Below the pieces are notes generated by a model. It had not been told where the DNA came from and ran no database searches. It saw only the letters and a program-made list of their open reading frames with translations. The position numbers and the translations under genes were made by a program. DNA of 64,000 bases from Diabrotica undecimpunctata. Lineage: Eukaryota > Arthropoda > Insecta > Coleoptera > Chrysomelidae. The stretch covers positions 147,774,429 to 147,838,428 of the forward strand of contig NC_092806.1 of assembly GCF_040954645.1 (NCBI RefSeq), given 5' to 3'. How positions within the stretch are numbered: the stretch's first letter is position 1; every line of letters begins with the position of its first letter. Positions 21,701-32,857 of this stretch are shown in pieces.

Positions 21701-24700
21701 CATTGTCGGGAGACTGGGGGCATTGTTCCATCAAGCCGATGTTTTTCAAGAAACGCATTATACAGCTTACGAACATTGGCTTTCTCTGCTAGGAGTTGAC
21801 GAAATAAAATCAATAATTTTTTTTGTTTCTATAGGATTTCGTTTCTGCTAGGAGGTTTACCACCTCGTCTGTCTTGAACAGATATGCCGGAGGAGAGTAA
21901 TCGCTGACTAAGTATCTCCAATTTTCTTTGCGTAATAGCCAAAGTTAAACACAAAGTACTTTTACATACCTGAACTTCAGATTCTCCTGGAAGTGGTAGA
22001 AAATATTTAAATGAGTGTTTTCGTCTGCTCTGGTTGGGATTATTGTAATTTACATGTCTTCTACGTTTGATTAAAATAGGTCGAATAAGGTAACGTAAAA
22101 AGTTCTGCTGCTCATTATAATCTGCCAGTTTCCAAAACTGCTCAAATATTTTTTTTCTTGCAACAACAGTAATTAGCTTACAATAGTACTGACAGCTGCA
22201 CTTTACCTAAAACAATATTTGAATAAAATATAACGATTAAAGTTAGATATGGACTTCCAGAGTTTTTATTGCGTTTTACATCTTCTTTTACATTTCCAGT
22301 ATTTTTTCTTTTTTCGGCACGTATATCTTCGAAAATATCTATTTTTTTAGTAAGTCGAATAAGCGAACGTAAAAAGTTCTGCTGCTCATTATAACCTGCC
22401 AGTTTCCAAAACTGCTCAAACACTATTTTTCTTGCAACAACAGTAATTAGCTTACAAGAGTACTGACAGCTGCACTTTACCTAAAGGAATATTTTAATAA
22501 AATATATCAATTCCCTTCAGGCAACTGAGCTCTATACGCTATCAAAAAAAAAAAAAAATTAAAACTTTTTACTTTAACTTTTCGCAAAAAAGTTTGCCAG
22601 GTATTGCATTTGAATAGTGAATGCACTCAAATGGAACTTGACATCAGCACAGATAAGACCAAATTTATGATAGTATTAAGGAGTCCAATAAATAATCAAC
22701 AACTAACTCTTGGTGGACAGCAAATAGAGAGAGTGACAAAATATAAATATCTGGGAGCTAACATCAACACAGAATTAGATCCAGACCAAGAGATCGGGGT
22801 ACGAATAGAAATGGCAAGGGCAGCGTTCTTAAAATTCAAGCAATTGTTCTGTGACAAAAATTTGAAAACTGCGCTGAGACTGAGGTTTGTTGAATGTTAC
22901 GTCTGGTCGCAACTATTGTACAGCGTAGAAACATGGACATTAAAAGCGCAAATAGTTAAGAAGCTTGAAGCCTTTGAACTTTGGATATACAGGAGAATGT
23001 TGAGAATTCCATGGACTGCCAGGGTCACCAATGAGGAAGTGCTAAGAAGGATGGGCCGAGAAAAAAAATTGTTGAGAACAATAAAAGTACACAAGACTGC
23101 ATACCTTGGACACATACTAAGAAATGATAAATATAGTCTTCTGCAGGTCATCATGCAGGGTAGAGTCGATGGCAAAAAGGGAATAGGTAGAAAGAGGAAG
23201 TCATGGCTGCGAAATATTAGAGACTGGACAAACATGACTATAGACGAATTATTCGACGTTGCAAAAGACAGAGAAGCTTTTAAAAATGTGGTGGCCAACC
23301 TCCGTTAATGCGGACGGCATAGGAAGAAGAAGAAGGTATTGCTCGCTTTTGCTTTAAAGTTAGGTATGGACTTCCAGAGTTTTTATTGCGTTTTACATCT
23401 TCTTTTACATTTCCAGTAATTTTTCTTTTTTTGGCACGTATATCTTCAAGAATATCTATGTTTTTTTTCGAAAACAGTACACCCAAACACCACTCCAAAA
23501 GCTTTGCTAGGTTATGTTAAATATAAGCAACTGTTTGTTGACACTTACTACATTTTGATATTTAATTGATATTTAATCGCCACTGGGCAAAGCGCCATCG
23601 ATATAAATTTTATTGTGCAAGTAAAGCATGGCACATACATATTTAGCTTATGATCCGCATATCTGAAAAAGTGGCACTTACAACGTTTTGCATATGGCAC
23701 GCTTCATATCTAGGTAGTCATTTTTTCTACCTATGGTTGGCAAAGAAAAACCACTCTAAAGGATTTAGTTTTGCGTTGTGTGGGTACACTATATACATTC
23801 GTATAATTTTGTTAAATATTTTCTTTAACATTTAAAATTAATTTTTCAATGCTAGTTATTTAGTTCAGTGTTTTGTACATTTTTAATAAATTTTGAGTTC
23901 GTGATCTACGCTTTTGACGAAAACTAAGGAACTGTTAGAATTGTCTATAGTTTTTTATATGTAATTCAAAATTATTCAAATAATCCTTAAGGTCCTTTAT
24001 TTTAAGTATTTATAAATAAATAATAATATTTTATTAAGATTAGTATATTTTCAGATTGCTTTCCTTTTTTTCTTCGTGATTGCTGCAGCCTTTGCAGGCC
24101 ATGGACATGTAAGTAAAATAAATATCAAATATACAGGATGGCCCATCCTGTAAAAGATCATTACAAAACACCCTATATTTGATGACTTAAAAAATAAGCT
24201 ACACTTTTGTAGGTTTTGTATATCTAAATATAGAGTGTTTTGATTTATCTCGGTTTTTCTTAGAATGTAAGATTCTAAAGAAACTTTAATATCTACTAAT
24301 CAAAAAATCGTAAACCAATTTCTTTTTAAATATCATTCAAAGACTAGTTGACCTACTAAAACAGATATTTATTATAATAAAATTTTTTAAAGGATGGTTT
24401 AAATATTAAATTGTTCTATTAGCATATTTAATTCTCAATACCGTACTTGTTTTAGATGGAACACCCTGTATTTTATTAGTATCTCATGTGGCAAATTTAC
24501 TTAGCTTTCAAACTATATTAGAGTTTGCTATGCCTATCTCTTTTCATTTTTAAAATAATTAAAGATTTTCTAATTTGCAAGCTTTAACAAAAATTATAAT
24601 CAAGTATGTCGTGGATATGTACATTAGCAAATACCGGCAATTCACCTAGCCAATGGGTCTAGGTCAATTACCTAGATAATGGGTCTATCAAGGAGCGTTT

Positions 24701-26644
24701 TTCTAGCTGGGTCATTTTGTTCCATCCGCATTACATGCCCTATCCACCTCAGACGTGCTATCTTAATATGTTTTACGATATCTGGTTCCTGGTATATTCT
24801 AAAAAGATCGAAGTTGTATCGTCTTCTCCAGAGTTTATTGTCATTTATTGTTCCATAGATTTGCCCTAGTACTTTTCTTTTGAAACATCCTAACATGCTT
24901 TCATTACTTTTTGTTTGAGTCCAGATCACTAAACCATATGTTAGAACTGGGCGTATTATTGTTTTGTAGAGTTTTATTTTTGTAATTCTCGATATAATTT
25001 TGGATTTAAGAAGGAGATTGAGCCCAAAATACCATTGTTGGCCATACAAATTCTGCGGTTTATTTCTGCAGTAATATTATTTTCGGTGTTACGGAGCGTT
25101 CCTAGGTATACAAATTCATTCGTGCTTATTTTGATATAGTTCGTTATGTTGGTGATTATAATTAATTAATTAATTATTTTTGTAGCTGTTTCTTTTAATG
25201 CTACATACGACTCTCGTACAGCGTTTTCCGTTCTACCAACAATATTAATATCATCAGCATAGACAATGATTTGCACTGATTTATTATATATTTAATCTAT
25301 GGTTGTGATTTGTGACATACCTATTATTTTTTCAGAGCCAGATTAAACAGTATACAGAAGAGAGAGTCTCCCCTTATTTCTTTTAAAAGATTCAGTAGTT
25401 TCCTTCGAATTCGTATTCTAAATTCAACTTTTTTTAAAATTAGTTTTGTTAATTTGCTAACTGATTTGGTATTCCTAGCTCTTTCATTTCTTTGAACATT
25501 TCTCTTCTATTCACAGAGTCGTAGGCTGCTTTAAAGTCTATAAATATGTGATGAGTATCTATGCCATATTCCAGTGTTTTTCTGAAATTTGTTTTAAGGT
25601 TGCCAAGATAGTATACCTTTAACAAATTTTAATTTTGATCATTTCACCACATAGAGTGCTTTATTATTTTAGTTGAATTTGACCTACATATGGCATTCAA
25701 GGATATTCTTGTTTTAAAGTGTAGACCCTATATTTTATACCTTATACTGGAAGACATTTAAATTATCTTTAATTCCATATAAGTATTTCTATACCTATAT
25801 AAATCCAACAGATATTAAGTAAATTTAATACTACCACTTCTTTGTTTACATCTCTGTCCCTGTTTGTCGAAGGGTTTCAAGATGTAAAACACGTTAAAAC
25901 TTGCAAATAATCCCAATCAAAAAAAATTTGGTGTCATTGTCTCTGAGCAAAAATTGTACTAATAAAATTTTATACCATTTTTTATAACTTAGTTTTTACT
26001 TTATGGAAAGTTTTTTTAAGCTATGGTATAAAACCAACCACTGGAAATTTCCATTTTAAACTATAATTTTATTTCTTATGCAAACCATATAGGTTTATAT
26101 CCTAGATTCACTGCCATTCATGATGTCTAGTGTAACTACGATATTGTAAAATTTATCTTTTACTTTAATTGAAATTTTTATGTTATATAGAGTGTTTTAA
26201 CCGTACTATATCATATATTTCCACACTCTTGTTAACCATATTATCTAAAACTGAAACTTTTTAAAATCATTCATCATTAAATTAACTATCTCTAACATTT
26301 TTTAGGATAATGCTCATTACAAGTTCGAGTATGGAGTACATGATCCTCACACCCACGACCATAAATCTCAACATGAACACAGACATGGCCATGACGTCAC
26401 TGGAGGTTACACTCTTAAGGAAGCCGATGGAACTCACAGAGTTGTCAAATATAAATCCTCACCCCACAATGGATTCGAAGCTGTCGTTGAAAGAGTAGGT
26501 CATGCCCAACATCCCGCTCACTACGGCCATGGTCATGGTCACGGCGGTCATGGTCATGGTGGACACGGTGGAGCCACCAGCTACGTTGGTGTTACCCACT
26601 GGGCCAATCAAGGAAGTGAAGGTGGACACGGACATGGATACTAG
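18790..26644 (+). CDS. Gene C: histidine-rich RR-2 cuticular protein, 3 exons, 133 aa, 7.9-kb gene
   Basis: Exons 18790-18798 (Met-Asn-Ser), 24055-24108 (IAFLFFFVIAAAFAGHGH) and 26306-26644. Intron 1 is 5256 nt and intron 2 is 2197 nt, both phase 0 with GTAAGT donors and AG acceptors. The protein has a signal peptide (1-17), RR-2 domain (26-86) and Gly-His tail ending GHGHGY. From residue 22 on, the encoded protein appears identical to gene B. Intron 1 contains two LINE-b copies and a decayed unknown gene; intron 2 contains a MITE-like repeat and a LINE-e copy. All exons are intact. Joining such distant exons is a prediction from conserved sequence, phase and splice sites; a transcript would settle it. 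A closer alternative exon 1 was not seen. Confidence 0.87.
18799..19355. other. Start of gene C intron 1, nothing recognised
   Basis: AT-rich intronic DNA before the LINE-b copy. Confidence 0.45.
19358..20790 (-). mobile_element. LINE-b reverse transcriptase, antisense in gene C intron 1
   Basis: Minus-strand order: PHILKLFLKIIHNRIYKKCE (RT domain 1 region), EKFGLRNGI, YLCFIDYEKTFDKVKHDQLI (catalytic Asp), MGDTETIKIQRGVR then a stop, and a long intact C-terminal frame (19358-20047) with KKFKYLGCWIHETLDQEQEV, LLHGVEAWTLTVSSLRRLES, FRRMLKIPWTDRVRNEEVLK, KTSYLGHIFRHDRYNFLQLI, GRRGPGRRQMTWLRNIKDL. The YADD block lies near 20140-20180 in broken frame (RYADDTVLI-like). The endonuclease is absent. 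It is 5'-truncated and dead. Confidence 0.87.
20800..22440 (-). pseudogene. Decayed gene of an unknown insect repeat-associated family (D-x-C-x-x-Q-N-x-N motif), copy 1
   Basis: Broken minus-strand frames read, in order: EQFWKLAGYNEQQNFLRSLI (22423 down), YFLPLPGESEVQVCKSTLCL, SSGISVQDRRGGKPPSRNE, LLAEKANVRKLYNAFLEKHR, WFNEILNKEFSLAFGAPRVF, TCPTCDQYKISI (Cys pair near 21620), DETAGKRGCNEIGSCLYDY, ELVLWSDNCEGQNKNLGFLA (near 21240), FHKCPQSGHTFISCDRDFG and EVAPWRKVRVFKPNVTP. I recognise this domain order from uncharacterised insect proteins that are dispersed in TE-rich genomes, but I cannot name a function. The Asp in WSD, the Asp in CDRD and the Cys pair suggest a nuclease-like fold; that is speculation. 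It lies antisense within gene C intron 1. Confidence 0.65.
22083..22507. repeat. Local direct duplication, about 150 bp
   Basis: 22083-22230 and 22358-22507 are near-identical direct copies, both containing AAAAGTTCTGCTGCTCATTA and CAACAGTAATTAGCTTACAA. They duplicate the N-terminal coding piece of the unknown family. Confidence 0.8.
22604..23335 (+). mobile_element. LINE-b, 5'-truncated C-terminal fragment in gene C intron 1
   Basis: An intact 234-codon frame reads TDKTKFMIVLRSPINNQQL, TKYKYLGANINTELDPDQEI, LLYSVETWTLKAQIVKKLEA, YRRMLRIPWTARVTNEEVLR, KTAYLGHILRNDKYSLLQVI, KKGIGRKRKSWLRNIRDWT. It is followed by GCATAGGAAGAAGAAGAAGG, the GAAGAAG tail also seen at 57135-57152 and, on the minus strand, near 39405. 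The catalytic RT part is absent. It interrupts the unknown-family sequence, with related segments on both sides (22227-22345 and 23357-23460). Confidence 0.85.
23357..23500 (-). repeat. Second copy of an unknown-family segment
   Basis: 23357-23460 repeats 22227-22345 in the same orientation. The minus strand reads KRKITGNVKEDVKRNKNSG, matching KRKNTGNVKEDVKRNKNSG at the first copy. Confidence 0.75.
23505..24050. other. End of gene C intron 1, nothing recognised
   Basis: AT-rich, no motif-bearing open frame; it ends in the TTTTCAG acceptor of exon 2. Confidence 0.45.
24131..24474. repeat. Possible mariner-type MITE in gene C intron 2
   Basis: The segment begins TACAGGATGGCCC and ends GGAACACCCTGTA, imperfect inverted ends of the kind found on mariner elements; similar CACCCTGTAT ends occur at 37494-37506. 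Internally AACACCCTATATTT (near 24169) and AAATATAGAGTGTTT (near 24228) are also inverted. No transposase is present. Confidence 0.45.
24660..25610 (-). mobile_element. LINE-e reverse transcriptase fragment, antisense in gene C intron 2
   Basis: Minus-strand order: IDTHHIFIDFKAAYDSVNRR (catalytic Asp), MFKEMKELGIP, then, after a gap, QIIVYADDINIVGRTENAVR (catalytic YADD), and an open frame 24672-25049 with SRITKIKLYKTIIRPVLTYG, KSNESMLGCFKRKVLGQIYG, WRRRYNFDLFRIYQEPDIVK and KIARLRWIGHVMRMEQNDPA. Frames between 25050 and 25600 are broken. A plus-strand copy of the same family is at 32320-33110. Confidence 0.83.
25620..26300. other. End of gene C intron 2, nothing recognised
   Basis: AT-rich intronic DNA without recognisable elements; it ends at the TTTTTTAG acceptor of exon 3. 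Confidence 0.45.
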
Positions 26645-26720
26645 ATGCAATACTTGTTTGTTAAAGATGATTATCCAGAGATGATATTTGTTAAAAGAAT
26701 TTTTTTATACTTTGATATAT

Positions 26721-26726
26721 ATTAAA
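26721..26726 (+). promoter_or_regulatory. Possible polyadenylation signal ATTAAA of gene C
   Basis: No AATAAA lies close to the stop codon of gene C. The common variant ATTAAA occurs 77 nt after it. Confidence 0.4.
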
Positions 26727-26739
26727 TTTATAGTTTCCA

Positions 26740-27545
26740 CAATCTTATAATTTCTTAATACATCCATTAGCGATTTCAAAGGTCTGCATGCAAGAATATT
26801 GATGTTGCTCTCGCCACTTTTTAATTACACAGAGATGATATTCTTTCAAATGCTTAGTGTTCAATTAAACTGTGGGCACTAACACGGCAAAAAGCGTAAA
26901 AGTTGATCATAGATATACAAAAATATGAAAGGACATATTAGAAAAAGCAGCAGTATCAAAAATTAGGTTTATATCGGATCAAACTATAGTTGATTGTAAT
27001 AAAAATTACATTTTTAACTAAGAATATGACGTTTAGATTTTGGAAGTGGTTTTAAAATAAAGATTATTTGAGGAACAGATTTTCAAATCGCACTTTGTTC
27101 ATTTTTTACATTTGTTAGGAAGTAAGAAAAACTGCCACTCAATTATTAATAAAGTTAAAAAAAAAATATGGAAAGATGTACATTTTTATTATTAATTTGC
27201 TTCATTAAAAGTTTAAAAAAACTTTTATTGATGGAAAAAACTCGATTTTATTGTTCTTAAAGAACAAATTGTAGTTTGATTAAATTACATTTAATGATTA
27301 CCTAAATAATTAAAATAAAAAAACGAACTGAAAATGCACTTATGCGTATTTAAAAAGCAATATAGTAAAAAAATCATATGACATGAATATCGTCCTCCAA
27401 AAGATAGCAACATTATTCTTCATCTTTACATTGATGGCATACCTGGTCTTTTTCAATTATATTTTCACGATACTGATCTTTCAAAATTAGATCTAACCAA
27501 GTTAACTTTTGATCTAATGTATGCCTGAAAAACTAACTAAAAATT
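26740..27545. other. Downstream of gene C, nothing recognised
   Basis: AT-rich intergenic DNA. A short stretch near 27060-27120 resembles the reverse complement of 31310-31360, so an unidentified dispersed repeat is likely. Confidence 0.4.
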
Positions 27546-27549
27546 GTGA

Positions 27550-28330
27550 TAAGCTATCCAGTTTTGTCTTCTTAAAAGCATGCTTCATTTACAGTTCCGG
27601 TAGTACTATGATATTTAGTTTTTTCTTTGGTTGAAATAAATTAGAAAACTTTTTAGAAGAGTCATCATTTCTGTACAAAACCTTTGTTTTATACAAGATT
27701 TTATTTTCCCCAGCAGTTTGTTTGCCTCGAGTTATGATTATGCTTTTGGCTTTACTGATACCTATAACTTTTTTGAGCAAAAGTGCTGCATGTTTTATGT
27801 CGTACAAAATCCAATCAGAGCCCAGCTTGCGAACTTGTAAATTCTAAGAATATATTAATAAAATAATAGTAAAAACATCCTCGTAATTGTTTAAATAGTT
27901 TTATGGGACATTATTAATCCACAAAGTTAGTGCATGTACCATGTGAGAATTTTTATTATGACCTCCACATCCGTCCAAAAGCAGTCTTAGATGTATAATA
28001 TCTGGGTCAAAATCAGTTTTCTTTAGTTAGTCAACGCGAAACTTATTTCTACCACACCTCTTCCTACTTTATGTTTAAGCCATGTATGAAAAAGAGTAGT
28101 TTTTCTTAAAATATCTGTCACATAAAGTGAAGATAAAGCTAGTTGCTGAGCATAGAATGTTTTCGTAATATGCGCTTTTGGGAAATATTGGACCTGCTGC
28201 AGATCAAAGCAATATGCCACTTCATCAGCAGATTCTTTCTTTATTAATTTTAAAACTGCTTTGCTCGCATCTTGTGAATAGTTAAATCTATTCACAAGAC
28301 ACTAATCTTTGCTCTTCATCCTTGACGGTA
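27550..28330 (-). pseudogene. Decayed gene of the unknown D-x-C-x-x-[QHP]-N-x-N family, copy 2
   Basis: Minus-strand frames in order: SADEVAYCFDLQQVQYFPKA, ITKTFYAQQLALSSLYVTDI, a stop at 28023, LRLLLDGCGGHNKNSHMVHA (near 27960) and a C-terminal frame (27589-27807) with LYDIKHAALLLKKVIGISKA and PKKKLNIIVLPEL. The CFDLQQ and DGCGGHNKN blocks correspond to the middle of copy 1 (WSDNCEGQNKN) but the copies are very divergent. At least two stops interrupt it. Function unknown. Confidence 0.6.
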
Positions 28331-28408
28331 TTTATCTCAGTATTTTTTTAACAAACGAGCAAGTTGGTAAAAAATTGAAAGGCAAAACATTTTTGAGTAC
28401 TATCTACC

Positions 28409-28720
28409 TGTTGCAGTTTCGCAACTGTTTATAAACATTGGTAAAATATTAACAGACTTTTTGTAGCTTTGATTCTTCCCGTATATTTAGTCAAGATTTT
28501 GCGTACAAAAATACAGTTGTATACAATTTTGTGTACAATAAACGGTTGTTATACAATATGGCAGTGAATAAGGTTGTTCATTTGTGCATTGTATCTTAAC
28601 AAAAAGCTAAGGAGAAAAGAGTGTCTTTCGTTAAAATTGCAGATCGTTGGTTAATTATCGCCCACATGTAGCATTAGCTTGTTAAAAACAAAACTTGACC
28701 TAAAGGCCGGCTCAGCCAGT
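28409..28720 (+). repeat. Dispersed LTR-like repeat, copy 1
   Basis: Starts TGTTGCAGTTTCGCAAC, whose ends form a short inverted repeat. It contains TTTATAAACATT and ACAATAAACG and is repeated in inverted orientation at 55440-55737. The TG start, TATA-like box and AATAAA suggest a solo LTR, but no target duplication or second LTR was found. Confidence 0.55.
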
Positions 28721-28763
28721 ATCAGTCAGTCAGCCAGTCAATATCAGTCAGTTAAAGACAGTA

Positions 28764-29078
28764 GATATAGCTCATATAGATACTGTCCCTAAGGCGTTAC
28801 CTTATTGCCTTAGAAGTATTGCATATTTTCTTTCACCTGTTGTAGTAAAAGATAATGAGTCTTACAAGACTCGTGGTGCTGACACAAGCGCGAGATTGTC
28901 TACGGGGCTATTCTCTAATGATGTACATCTCTCTGGGCCTCAAGTCCATTCTAATATTCAATCCTTGCCTAAGAACTTTTCTTTACATTATTTACATGAT
29001 GGGGCGTCTAATAATCATGCTGCCGATACAGCTTCGTGGTGGGCTAACCCCGGTAAACTTATTTTAACGAAAACTTAA
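28764..29078 (+). CDS. Unrecognised open frame, about 104 codons, possibly a fragment
   Basis: After a stop at 28761-28763 the frame stays open to TAA at 29076-29078. It has a normal-looking amino-acid mix: PKALPYCLRSIAYFLSPVVV, NDVHLSGPQVHSNIQSLPKN, LHYLHDGASNNHAADTASWW. Composition and codon use look like real coding sequence. It follows the LTR-like repeat by about 45 nt, so it may be the remnant of a retroelement's first gene. I recognise no domain, and a methionine start is not obvious (the first in-frame candidate is not near the start). Confidence 0.3.
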   Translation, partial: DIAHIDTVPKALPYCLRSIAYFLSPVVVKDNESYKTRGADTSARLSTGLFSNDVHLSGPQVHSNIQSLPKNFSLHYLHDGASNNHAADTASWWANPGKLILTKT

Positions 29079-29079
29079 C

Positions 29080-31100
29080 GTTGTGAGCCAAAATTCTTGT
29101 TGTCTCGTGACAGAAATAGTATTACATATTCAATCAACCTAGATATTGCGACCATGCTTTTTGTTTGTTTTTTTCATTATCGTAGAAATTCGTCTAACGA
29201 TTTTTATAACCAGCAACAAAAGTTCTGTACATTAACATTTTTTTATTTATAAACAGAATTATTTTCAAAATTCAGTAACTGTGGATCTTAATCTGAATAT
29301 CTAAAACAAAACAAATGAAACCACAAAAACACAACATAACCTATGACGTACCTTATTTCTCTCGTAAGTTCTTCTCCGTAGTATTTATTTTTCTTTTTCT
29401 TGTTCCTCTATTTATATCGCCCACTATATGCTTAGTTTGTAGCATTTGCATTTTCCTTGATATATATTTTAAAATCCCCTCGTATATGTATTAAATTGAA
29501 ATTCCCTCATATGTGTATTAAAATAGCGAAGAATGTTTTCCATGTTTCTCTGTTCCTATCGTACGAGTTAAAACCCAAATAGTATTTCGTTCTTTTTACG
29601 TCGCCGAGTAAAATAAACCATTTTTCGAGTTGTTTATATTTCCTTGGTATTTTTTTTTTTGATCAAAACCGCTCGAAATATGCGTTTTAAATAAACATCC
29701 ATTTAGATCGCTGAGAAGTTTTTGCCGGAAATATAATTGTTCACTCTCAGTAAGGCCGGCCGCTGTTAAAGTCGTTTTTAGTTCTATTGGAGTCCGAATT
29801 TATTTTCAAATTCGTAATCTTTTCGTTTTTCTTTTTTTGTCATGGAAATATAGTATAAAGTAATAGTAGCAGTTAAATGTGTAGTATTGAGCAAGTTTAC
29901 AATAGTTTTTGAAGATAACCTCATGTTGCCATTGTGCTGTACCTGTCCAGTCTTTAAAGGAGACCAGTTTTCAAGGTTTGTGTTCCAACCAGTGCTAGCT
30001 TCCACCCTCATCTTCTTATCCCTGGTCGTCATGCCAGATCTACCTCCAGAATGTTTAATAGAACCAGTTTCCGACCTCAGAAAATATGTTAAGTAAAGAA
30101 ATTTAGTGCAACCGAGGTAACTTTTTTGTTTTAAAGTTTCAAAAGAATAAATAAACATTAAAATAATAATTGCTTTAACAATTTAAATAATAAAAATAAA
30201 AGGTTTTAATAATGGGTATGGCTATGCTGTCATGTTAATTGTTCTCTGTTATAAATTCAATGTTGACATATGACAGCTAGATTCATATTTTTGTGACATT
30301 AGCTTGTTTTGTTTTTAGAAAAGGTTGATCTTTATAAATAGTTTTATTTTAAAAGATAATTGTTTACTTGTAATAATTTTTTATTTGCCACAGTTTATAG
30401 CCCAGTAACATTTGTAAGTTATGTAGCAATTCCCACTTGTAAACGAATAGGACACATGTTAGTTTTTATTTGTTGTTTTTATATTTACTTTTGTGACTAT
30501 TAATATAATCTTTATGAATTATCTGCATTTGTAACTGTTTGTGGTGAGACACAATAAATGTTTTATTTATTTCTCTGAACCATTTTGTCTTTTATTTTAG
30601 AAAAGTCTCCTAACCCCTGTTTGTGTTCTTTATTTTAGGAAAGAAGAGCCTTTTTTTCCTTTTTCCAGCAAGATTAGGATTCTTAGTGGCGTCCTTATTT
30701 CAAATAGCTAGAGGTCTTTCTTGTGGTTTTTGTTACTCCTTTGGTCTAGGAGACTCATGTAAGTATCCATTTATTTCATTTTTGTAATTGCCCCAATCCA
30801 ACATCCTTGCCATTCAGCTTATCCACGACCCAGCTCTCCAAACAAACCCTGAGTGCCGTTCGCACAGTTTCGTTTATTTTGCTTGCCCTATCTCCACCAT
30901 CAATAGTTTTTGTCCCCAGTTTTCAAACACTCTCTAATTACACCCTATGTGGTAGGCCATATATATTCGTTACAAGCTTTACCTACTTTTTTTTTATTTT
31001 TTTAATTCTCTTAACAAAAACAACTTATTAAGCGCTAATAATATCAGATATTGTTGATTACTACAATGCCTGGGAGCAAAATATAGTCGTTATATGTTAA
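29080..31100. other. No recognisable gene or element
   Basis: AT-rich DNA. A minus-strand open frame at 29784-30158 contains RSETGSIKHSGGRSGMTT but matches nothing I know. Near 30570-30640 a short TTTATTTTAG-containing motif occurs twice. Confidence 0.35.
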
Positions 31101-31109
31101 CAAAGCATC

Positions 31110-31162
31110 GCAAGACAAACAAATCGCATTTTGTCGAAAATAACGCTATTTGTTTGTCTTTC
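31110..31162. repeat. Stem-loop, 18-bp arms with two mismatches
   Basis: Arm 31110-31127 (GCAAGACAAACAAATCGC) pairs with 31145-31162 (GCTATTTGTTTGTCTTTC) across a 17-nt loop. Isolated hairpin of unknown role. Confidence 0.6.
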
Positions 31163-31164
31163 GC

Positions 31165-32315
31165 TAATGAAAAAAAAAATGCGTCATGTTTTTTTAGGTG
31201 ATTTTTGAAGCCGAAAATATACGTGAAATATTACGCCTAGAATGTCTGGAAGTTATTAAAATAATGTTTTTACGAATCCAACGTCACTTGAAAGTCATAA
31301 TGTGAATATATACATAAAGTGCGATTTGAGAAGTCTGTTTCTCATTTAAAAAATGTGAAGAATGATATGCCATTATTTTTCTGAAAGATATTTTAAAGTT
31401 AACGCTAATCTCATGTAATCAAATGAACTTGCTAACATCCTCTAATTAAGAGGTTTTTCCCTATAAACACAGCAAATAACTTGATTTTTCATTGTTAATA
31501 TTAAAAAGTACAACCAGAAAAAAATTCTTTTGTAAATAATTATTACTCATATTTTCCAAGAAACCAACTAATATTTTTCTTTGTGAAACACTGAACTTTA
31601 CTTTCAACAATCTAGCTGACATCGAAAACTTTCTTTTTCTCAATTAAAGACGATGTCGTCGTAAGTTTATTTAATTTAGACAGATGTTTCCTTGTCTTGC
31701 CGTCTCTTTGAACTTTCCTATTACACAATACTCAAGGGATATTTTTTTGGCCTTCTTAATGAGAAGTTAGCAGTTTAATATCGACCTAATTTAAGGGTGG
31801 AAGATTTCTTAGTCTATCCGTATATTGTGTAACACTCGCCAGATTAAACCGGTACATAATTTAGTCTGTATTTTCTACATTTAGATTAAAAATAATATTG
31901 TTTAAAAAAATAAAATAGTAAACATATTATTTTAAGTCTATTTCTTTATTTCACCAATAATTCTGAATCAACTGGTAAGAAGTTTTAGCGGATGGCCATA
32001 AAAAGAATATGCAGACTCACAGTACCGAGTAGAAATCGAGAACTTAGCCACTAACAGCACAGCCACAACTGTTTTTAAAATTTACATTGCAGCAGCATTA
32101 AATGTTGGAAGACGAACATACATTGAATAGGTGTCGAAGTAAATAATACCTGTGTATATAGCATAGATGTAGTAATGATAAACTAGATATAAAACTCAGG
32201 AAAAATAAGTGAGGTGAAGTGACATGTCCGCTAGGTAAAACAAATAAGGGGGACAAGAGATGTAAACAATGTTTGAAATTTCAGTTGTTCCCGTGATATT
32301 TACATGGAAGTTTGT
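31165..32315. other. No recognisable gene or element
   Basis: AT-rich; nothing recognised up to the LINE-e copy. Confidence 0.4.
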
Positions 32316-32560
32316 GAGAGTTGTTGTTTTAAGTATGGTTCAGAGATCTGAACTCTAACAAAAAGTAATGAAAACATGTTAGGATGTTTCAAAAGAAAAG
32401 TACTAAGGCGAATTTATAAAGCAGCGAATGACAATGGAGTGTACAGAACACGATACAACTTCGAACTTTATGGAATATACCAGGAATCAGATATCGTAAA
32501 ACATATTAATATAGGATGTCTGAGGTGGATAGGGTATGTAATGCGGAAGGAATAAAATGA

Positions 32561-32857
32561 ATAACAAAGGAGAGAGTCCGACGAATCATGGGGGTTACAC
32601 ATAATATTGTTGATGACATCAAAACGACACAACTCAGATGGTACGGACACGTAAGGAGAATGCCGGAGAATAGAATACCAAGACAAATTCTTGAATGGCA
32701 ACCAAGAGGTAGGCGAAGACTAGGAAGGCCTAGAAGAAGTTGGAGAGAAGGAGTTGATAAAGAAATCAGAGGAAGAGAACTGGAGGACGATCTATGGAAC
32801 GATAGAATGAGATGGAGATTGGAAATCGGAAGACGTCGAAGAACGTTGTAAACCGAC

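Noticed and set aside
26459..26684. Open frames on both strands over gene C exon 3
   Set aside because: Shadows of the His-rich exon caused by its repetitive codons.
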